From Agapanthus africanus (taxonomy: Eukaryota > Streptophyta > Magnoliopsida > Asparagales > Amaryllidaceae): a stretch of DNA of 64,000 bases. This document shows, in pieces, positions 58,320 to 64,000 of the stretch (the stretch's first letter is position 1; each line of letters opens with the position of its first letter). Both the position numbers and the translations under genes were made by a program. The DNA lies in contig CM057347.1 in NCBI GenBank assembly GCA_030015575.1, positions 509,953,176 to 510,017,175 on the forward strand. Direction: 5' to 3'. Under the pieces are notes generated by a model, which searched no databases, had not been told where the DNA came from, and saw nothing but the letters and a program-made list of their open reading frames with translations.

Positions 58320-58970
58320 AGACACTCGGCCCGATCTCGGACTAGGTACTCTATGTGGACGGATCCTCCAAAGACGAAGGGAGTGGGGTCGGTTTAATCA
58401 TCCATGGTCCGAATGAGGCGGAGATGGAGTACTCTCTGAGACTTGGCTTCAAGGCATCGAACAACGCAGCAGAATATGAGGCTTTATTAGCCGGGCTATG
58501 AATCATCTCTAGCGCAGGGCTAAAGACGATCAGGATCCGCAACGACTCCTCACTAGTTGCCGGCCAGGTGACCGGGCGTTATGAATCCAGGGAACCACTA
58601 ATGATGAAATACTCGGGGGAGGTAAAAAGACTCCGGAGAAATTTCAACGAGGTCCAAGTGGAACAAATTCCCAGAAGCATGAACGCCGAGGCCGACGCGC
58701 TAAGCAAACCCGCCTCTTCCTATTCCTCCAATCATAAGAGAAACATTCTATTCAAAGTCCTGCCACGACCCAGCGTGGAAGATGAAGAGGTAACGCACCA
58801 GATCTACACGACTCAAGGGGACATCTCGGATTGGAGAAAACCCATTGTAGAATTCCCAAAGGACGGAGTACTCCCTGGGGACCAGGTCGGGGCTCGCCGG
58901 CTCCGTATGAAAGCTCGCCACTTCGTATGGAGCAAAGGAAACCGGTACAAAATGTCGTACACCTAACCTC
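58320..58970 (+). pseudogene. RNase H and linker of G (fossil)
   Basis: LYVDGSSKDEGSGVGLII and SNNAAEYEALLAGL are the RNase H start; VEQIPRSMNAEADALSK is its end. The linker to integrase follows. Together this is typical of plant Tat elements, which carry a second archaeal-type RNase H. Broken. Confidence 0.8.
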
Positions 58971-58999
58971 TACTCCGATGCGTCGATCCCGACGAAGCA

Positions 59000-60060
59000 G
59001 ACTACGTCCTACGAGAGATACATGAAAAGGTCGGAGGAGCTCATCAGGGGGCCCACAGTCTACTTCAAAGACATTGTTGCAAAGGTATTACAGGCCGACA
59101 ATACACTAAGACACAGGAAGGATGGTCAGAAGGTGCAAGGACTGCCAACTCTTTGGCAGCATCCCTCGACTCCCCGCTACCAAATTAATACTACTAAGTT
59201 TCCTATGGCCGTTTGCACAGTGGGGGATGGATATGGTTGTCAAGCTCCTCACTAACACGGGTAGACATAAATACATCCTTATCGCTGTAGACTACTTTAT
59301 AAAATGGATAGAAACCGTGCCGATCAGAACACCGGATGCCACCTCAACAATAAAATTCCTGCAAAATAATATAATATCCCGATTCGGAATCCCGAGGTGC
59401 ATTATCACCGATCATGAAACCAACTTCGAAAATGACAAGGTCAGAGAATTTTGCAACGACTATCACATATTGATAAAGTTCTCCGTAGTCGCGCATCCCC
59501 AATGCAATTGGCAAGCCGAAGTAGCAAACCGAGGCGTCATCCGTTGGCTCAAAGCCCGCCTGGAAGGAAGACAAGGCAGCTGGGTAGAGGAACTGTCTCG
59601 GGTACCGTGGGCGTTATGAACATCAAGAAAAACACCTACGAGGGAAACCCCGTTCAGCCTCTGTTACGGCACAGAGGCAATGGTTCCCACGGAAATTGAC
59701 TTGCCCAGTTATTGAGCCGAGCATTTCGACGACGAGGCTAACATCTTAGCGCGCCGAAGCAACCTGGACATCTTATTGGAGAAAAAAGATCGGGCACAAA
59801 TCAGGATTACCGCATATCAGCAGCAGACCGCCCTCTACTATAACGCCCGGGTCAAATATCAAGCCTTCAAGACAGGAGACTTAGTCCTACAACGAAACGA
59901 ATTTGTGGACCAACAGAAGCTACGCAAGTTTTTCCCTAAGTGGGACAGGCCATTCCTCGTGACAGAGACATTTCCCGGTAGAGCCTACCGTCTCCAGGAC
60001 TCCTGGGGGCGTGGTTTTCCTCGGCTATATAACGCCGAAAATCTTAAATTGTACAGATGA
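59000..60060 (+). pseudogene. Integrase of G (fossil)
   Basis: Zinc-region remnant, then CKDCQLFGSIPRLPA, WPFAQWGMDMV and YILIAVDYFIKWIETVPI. Further on come RFGIPRCIITDHETNFEN and RLEGRQGSWVEELSRVPWAL, all standard blocks of the gypsy integrase core. The C-terminal part ends at 60,060 with RLYNAENLKLYR, the usual Tat pol end. An AATAAA lies at about 60,079. Broken. Confidence 0.88.
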
Positions 60061-60451
60061 ACTTGTACCCATTCGAGTAATAAAATTCCCTTTTGTGTCG
60101 GCTAAAGTTTCTAAACTAAGCCCTTACAAAATTCCTCCTCCGCTCTAAGGCCGACGGATAGTCCCCTAACGGCCGCACTCACAAGGTGTCCCAGGACAAG
60201 CACCCATGCATGCTCAAAGTGCAGCCGGCCTAAGTCTAGCTCTACCCTCCCTACCTCAGCTCCGAGGTAAAGGGTGGGGGAAAAGCACTGGTCCACCTAC
60301 GATTCGAAAACAAACAAAGAGGTTCGATGTTCTGTAATCACGAGCAAAGAAAGGTCTATAAACTAAAGAAAAATTATTGATAATTTATTAGGAGGTATTC
60401 TCGGCTCCACTGCCTTACAAAGCAAAAGAAAAGCACATAACCCCTAAACTA
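60061..60451. other. Start of the noncoding 3' region of G
   Basis: No motif beyond AATAAA near 60,079 (+) and its minus-strand counterpart at 60,384-60,389, which would serve the antisense segment that follows. Confidence 0.5.
60384..60389 (-). terminator. Polyadenylation signal of the antisense segment in G
   Basis: AATAAA on the minus strand, about 65 bases after the stop of the minus-strand frame at 60,452. Confidence 0.45.
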
Positions 60452-60901
60452 TTACAACAAAGGGGGAAGTGGGTTAAGAAAATATTGACAATGATACTCG
60501 GAGGAGAGGTCTTCCAGCCGAGCCCAAGCGGCTTCCGCCCGCTCCCTCTGCCGGTATCTATGGACGTTAGAAGGTACGGATTCGCCGGAGGCTCCCGCCG
60601 CCGAACACGACGCCATAACCAAGCTCTGCTGGAAACATTCGAAGAGAATATCCATTGAGCGATCCCGCCTGCTCTTCGAGATCAGAACCAGCTCATGGGC
60701 AATGTGCATCTTGTCAAACGCCTCATCCATTGCCTGCGGGGACAAAGCCTTGTAAATACCCGGAGAAGACCTCCATATCGCATAGATAAGCACTTGCAGA
60801 AGAGGGGATCGACGGGGTAGTAGACGCCCACAGTGACCTTTCAGGCGATCTATCACGGACTCATACGTCGCCTCGGAACCATCAAGTCCATAGAAATACA
60901 C
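60452..60901 (-). pseudogene. Antisense gene-like segment of G, unrecognised
   Basis: Uninterrupted minus-strand frame of 149 codons between the end of pol and the 86-bp array. Composition is protein-like: LRVLIYAIW-like hydrophobic helices, MDEAFDKMHIAHELVL, and a basic helix RYRQRERAEAAWARLEDL. No family recognised. Position, orientation and downstream AATAAA match the antisense extra ORFs known in Tat elements. Probably one exon or a remnant. Confidence 0.45.
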
Positions 60902-61199
60902 GTTGTCTCGAGATACAATGTCTCAGATGGTGTATGCACGGCCTGCCATCAGGAAGGGGCGAAATGGCTAGAAGGAAATCAACATGAATGCCTAAAGAGG
61001 GGCCATGCCTTCGCTATTTATAGCCTCAACAAAAGCCTTCCAATGACCGAGATCTTCCCACGCCACAGCGCAAATCACGGAGTATCGCATCTTCCCGATA
61101 AGACATGGCCATGTGGCATCCGGCTACTGGCATGCTCCTTCCCATGCGGGTCAAAGAAGGTTGAACGACATCTCCAGGGAATCCCAAGAATCAAGGAGG

Positions 61200-61800
61200 C
61201 CAAGATATGGAAGACCTCCATCACGAGACGGCCGAGTAGCTTCCTGCTCGGCTCATCCGTGGTGGGCAACTTCCTGCCCGGCAACGCTGCAGATCCAAAT
61301 CCCTCATCGCGAGGCAGCTGAGTAGTTTTTTGCTCGGCTCATTCATGGGGGGAGGGAGGGGAGGGAGGGCAGCTTCCTGCCCGGCTATGCTGCGAATCCA
61401 AATCCCTCATCACGAGGCGGCCGAGTAGTTTCCTGCTCAGCTCATCTACGGCGGGAAGCTTCCTTCTCGGCTGCGCTGCGGATCCAAAGCCTTCATCGCG
61501 AGGCGGCCGAGTAGTTTCATGCTCGGCTTATCCGCAGCGGGCAGTTTCCTACCCGGCTATGTTGCGGATTCTAAATCCCTCATCGTGAAGCGGCCGAGTA
61601 GGTTCCTGCTTAGTTCATCCGCGGTGGGCAACTTCCTTCACGACTACGCTGCGGATCCAAAGCCCTCATCGCGAGGTGGCCGAGTAGGTTCCTGCTTGGC
61701 TCATCCACGGCCGGCAGCTTCCTGCCCAGCTACGTTGCGGATCCAAATCCCTCATCACGAGGCGGCCGAGCAGTTTCCTGCCCGGCTCATCCATGGTCAA
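61200..61800. repeat. Tandem repeat, period 86 bp, seven units
   Basis: Phrases like GCTCGGCTCATCCRYGG recur near 61,248, 61,332, 61,436, 61,522, 61,608, 61,694 and 61,780, with CATCRCGAGGCGGCCGAGTAG in between; one unit carries an extra GGGA-rich insert. Confidence 0.85.
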
Positions 61801-62205
61801 CTCCAGGGTGAGCGGGGACGCCGACCTACTTAAACTTGGCGTTCGTTCGTTCGTATATCGCGCTCGCTCGTCACCTCGACTTCAAAGTGAGCAGGAACGC
61901 CAACCTACTTACACTTGGCGTTCGTTCGTTCATATATCACGCTCGCTCGTCACCTCGACTCCAGGGTGAGGAGGGACGCCGACCTACTTATACTTGGCGT
62001 TCGTTCATTCGTATAACGCGCTCGCTCATCGCCTCTACTCTGGGATGAGCAGGGACGCCGACCTACTTACACTTGGCATTCGTTCATTTGTATATCGCAC
62101 TCGCTTATTACCTCGACTTCGGGGTGAGGAAGGATGCCAACCTACTTATACTTGGCGTTCGTTCGTTCGTATGTCGCGCTCGCTCGTCACTCGACTCTAT
62201 ATATA
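61800..62205. repeat. Tandem repeat, period 79 bp, five units
   Basis: CTTGGCGTTCGTTCGTTCG (or a close variant) at about 61,835, 61,914, 61,993, 62,072 and 62,151, followed by CGCTCGCTCGTCACCTCGAC. Directly adjoins the 86-bp array. Confidence 0.85.
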
Positions 62206-62278
62206 CTCGGCGATTGCGGGACACCGGCCTATCTACACTTGCAAAAGTAAAAACGTTGCATAGGCGAGCTAAAAGTAC

Positions 62279-62783
62279 TTTATTGATATTTCGAGCTATG
62301 TACAAGGTATTATGGGCTCCCCAGCCTTACAAGATGCTCGAAGGCTTACAAAAATTTAATAACAAAGGGGGTTGCTCAAATTGCCTTCTCGGCCGCCACT
62401 TCCCCCTGTTCGGCACTTCCGCCAGGAACTTAGGTCGCGGCTTCCAGCTCGGCTCTTCCGCCCGTCACCTCGTCTCCTCCTGCTGGCTCGACGCTGCCTT
62501 CCTGAGGCACTTATTCGGCAAGGGGTACCTTGCACGAAGCTTCTGGTCATCGAACCCAGGCATAGCTTCCTTGACGGCGTCGAGCGTTGAGCCACCCGAA
62601 GGCCGCGGAGTCGGCAAGGTCAACGTAAAATAGGTCGCAAGTCTTGTAGTCCTCCACGGCTTTCTCCGCCCTGCCTTCAACTTGCTTCACCGCTTCGTGG
62701 GCTGCCCGGGCATCCTTTTTGAATGAGTCCCTCTGCCTTTTCATGGTGTTATAGAGCCCGTTGACCTCCTCCATCTTAGCCTG
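62279..62783 (-). pseudogene. Antisense coiled-coil gene-like segment of G
   Basis: Minus strand. The upstream part (about 62,547-62,783) reads as a charged coiled coil (KMEEVNGLYNTMKRQRDSF, AVKQVEGRAEKAVEDY) followed by FYVDLADSAAFGW. An AATAAA lies at 62,279-62,284. The style resembles the antisense coiled-coil segment of A1 at 1-1,080. Broken, and cut at its 5' side by LTR fragment F. Confidence 0.5.
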
Positions 62784-63336
62784 TGCCACACCCCACTTCC
62801 CAATGTACGGAATCGGTGACGTGGCGGGCCGCAACGTATTTACTAAGAAATAAATACGTTAAGCGTAATTAAGCAATATATATATATATATATAATGCAC
62901 AAGAATGATAAGAGATATAAAATAAACAGCAACCTTTATTTACATTAATCTTTACATACAACTGTTTTAAAAAGGAAAGATACAATGATATAAAGCAATG
63001 CCTAAACAGTGGCATACAAACTGAAAGTAAGTACAAGAAAAGCTAGTAGTCCTGCTACGCGGTGAGCTGGTCCACGTCCTCCTGGTTAGGCTCGATCTCC
63101 TGAAAGTTCGGTCCTCCTGACGAACATTTCAAAAAAAGAAATAGACAGGAATGTCGTCAGCAAACTAGCGCTCGATTAGACCTAAAAGAAGGAATGGAAT
63201 ATAACAAGTAATGAGAATTGAACTGGTAAGTTGTACAGTTATGATTGCTATTCTAACGTGGTTGTTTATATCTTAGTACAGAAGGTATTTGTGTATACGA
63301 GAGTAGTCCATCTTACCCCGTGGACTATGGTAACTG
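62784..63336 (-). repeat. LTR fragment F (gypsy type), truncated
   Basis: Minus-strand end reads GGGAAGTGGGGTGTGGCA, close to the end of solo LTR E (GGGAAGCGGGGCGTGACA). It contains a short (TA)n run (about 62,875-62,895) and a fairly GC-rich stretch at 63,045-63,125. The other end is cut by A3, so no duplication can be checked. Confidence 0.6.
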
Positions 63337-64000
63337 GTTACCGCAAAAAGACAGAGACCGAGACGTTGGGACGTCTGACCTGAATTTGGGGAAAGATGCT
63401 ATTTGGATTTATCCGTCCACCTTTCTGAAGATACCAAGTTGATTTATGGCACCATTTATCGGAGGTTTGGACAGACGCGACCATTGTAACAGACTTTATC
63501 AGATTCCCCCTATTTTATAAGGGGTTTTTGATTGTGGGGACGCTCTTCCCTGCAGGCGCAAGCCCCTGCAGTTAATTACGTTACCGTATTGCAATAACCA
63601 ATTTCTCCTGTTTCGGCAGTTCACTTCGTGTCGTGTGTGTTTTTGTTTGTTTAGGTTTCTCGTGGATTGTATACAGAGACTAGTTTATGTCGTCGCCCAT
63701 AAGGTGCGGATCAGTCCAAATCCGTATATCTTAGATTTGGGTTTGTTTTATTTAAGAACCATTAATCTGCTTTGAGATTAAGATCGACTTAAAACATATG
63801 AGTATTTGGGCCCAATTATTTTAGTTTAAGGACATCACGGTCCATTATCGCCCTGTTTGAGGCGAAATTTTAGTTTAGGGATATTTCGGTCCAACATTCC
63901 CATTTTGAGGACGAATGTTAGTTTAAGAACATTCCGGTTCATTACCTCCATGTTTGAGGCAAGTATTTAAGGTATGCACGTTAATTTGGAAGTGCATCAA
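63337..64000 (-). mobile_element. Element A3: third A-family LTR, partial
   Basis: Collinear with LTR ends X and Y: TTGATTTATGGCACCAT, GGGGACGCTCTTCCCTGCAG and AGGCGCAAGCCCCTG (from 63,536), a module copy (63,652-63,705), then GGACATCACGGTCC-type dyads. It lacks a primer-binding site on its left, so this is the outer end of a minus-strand element or a solo LTR. More diverged than X, Y and A2; continues past the right edge. Confidence 0.75.

Larger units (their letters stand above)
52272..62783 (+). mobile_element. Element G: Tat-lineage Ty3/gypsy element, partial
   Basis: Oldest layer seen: gag (split by solo LTR E), protease, RT, RNase H and integrase in order on the + strand, then a 2.7 kb 3' region with two tandem arrays and two antisense gene-like segments. 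The 5' end lies left of D and outside the window, and its 3' LTR is not reached before F and A3. Motifs match the plant Tat (RIRE2-like) group. Heavily broken. Confidence 0.85.

Overview
The window reads as repeat-rich intergenic DNA from a flowering-plant nuclear genome. It is a stack of LTR retrotransposons inserted into one another, and I found no convincing host gene, tRNA, rRNA or CRISPR array. Plant origin is inferred from a Tekay/Del-type chromovirus, a Tat-type Ty3/gypsy element, a Ty1/copia element primed by initiator tRNA-Met, and LTRs of several kilobases.

Nesting, from outside in. (1) Element G, a Tat-lineage gypsy element on the + strand, occupies 52,272-62,783; its 5' part lies beyond the left edge. 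(2) Element D, a Tekay/Del-like chromovirus (+), is inserted in the gag-side part of G. Its visible parts are a 5' LTR remnant (13,200-13,925), an interior (13,926-18,489) and a split 3' LTR (18,490-21,170 and 51,647-52,271). (3) Two members of a family called here 'A' sit in D's LTRs. A1 (-) is in the 5' LTR at 1-13,199 and runs off the left edge. A2 (+) is in the 3' LTR at 21,171-51,641. (4) A2 was itself hit twice: copia element C (-) at 24,986-34,549 in its 5' LTR, and a 4.66 kb solo LTR of the D type (-) at 45,848-50,508 in its 3' LTR. A1's LTR (type X) contains a solo LTR of a sister type (Y, 8,202-11,174). G also holds a solo gypsy LTR (E, 53,209-55,834). At the right end an LTR fragment (F) is cut by a third A-family LTR (A3, 63,337 to the edge). 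Target-site duplications support C (atctg), the D-type solo LTR (actat), E (gagct), A2 (cagat/cgggt, decayed) and Y (tacgg/tacgt).

Family A is the unusual part. A2 without its guests is about 16.2 kb: two LTRs of about 3.85 kb and an 8.5 kb interior that encodes only a gag-like protein. No protease, reverse transcriptase or integrase is recognisable, so it would need enzymes supplied in trans. The rest of the interior is tandem arrays, including about 43-bp units that form hairpins with a nearly constant loop and changing stems. The LTRs are built largely of short palindromes, with paired blocks of palindromic arrays on both sides of the TATA box (CACGTG type in A2 and Y, GCGC type in X), plus a 72-bp array of GGAC-N6-GTCC units. 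A roughly 50-bp module (GCCCGTGGATTGTATAC ... GTAGGGC) recurs in LTRs and interior.

Both A1 and G also carry gene-like segments antisense to gag, with their own AATAAA signals, as known for extra antisense ORFs of Tat-lineage elements. All retroelement coding regions here are decayed fossils.
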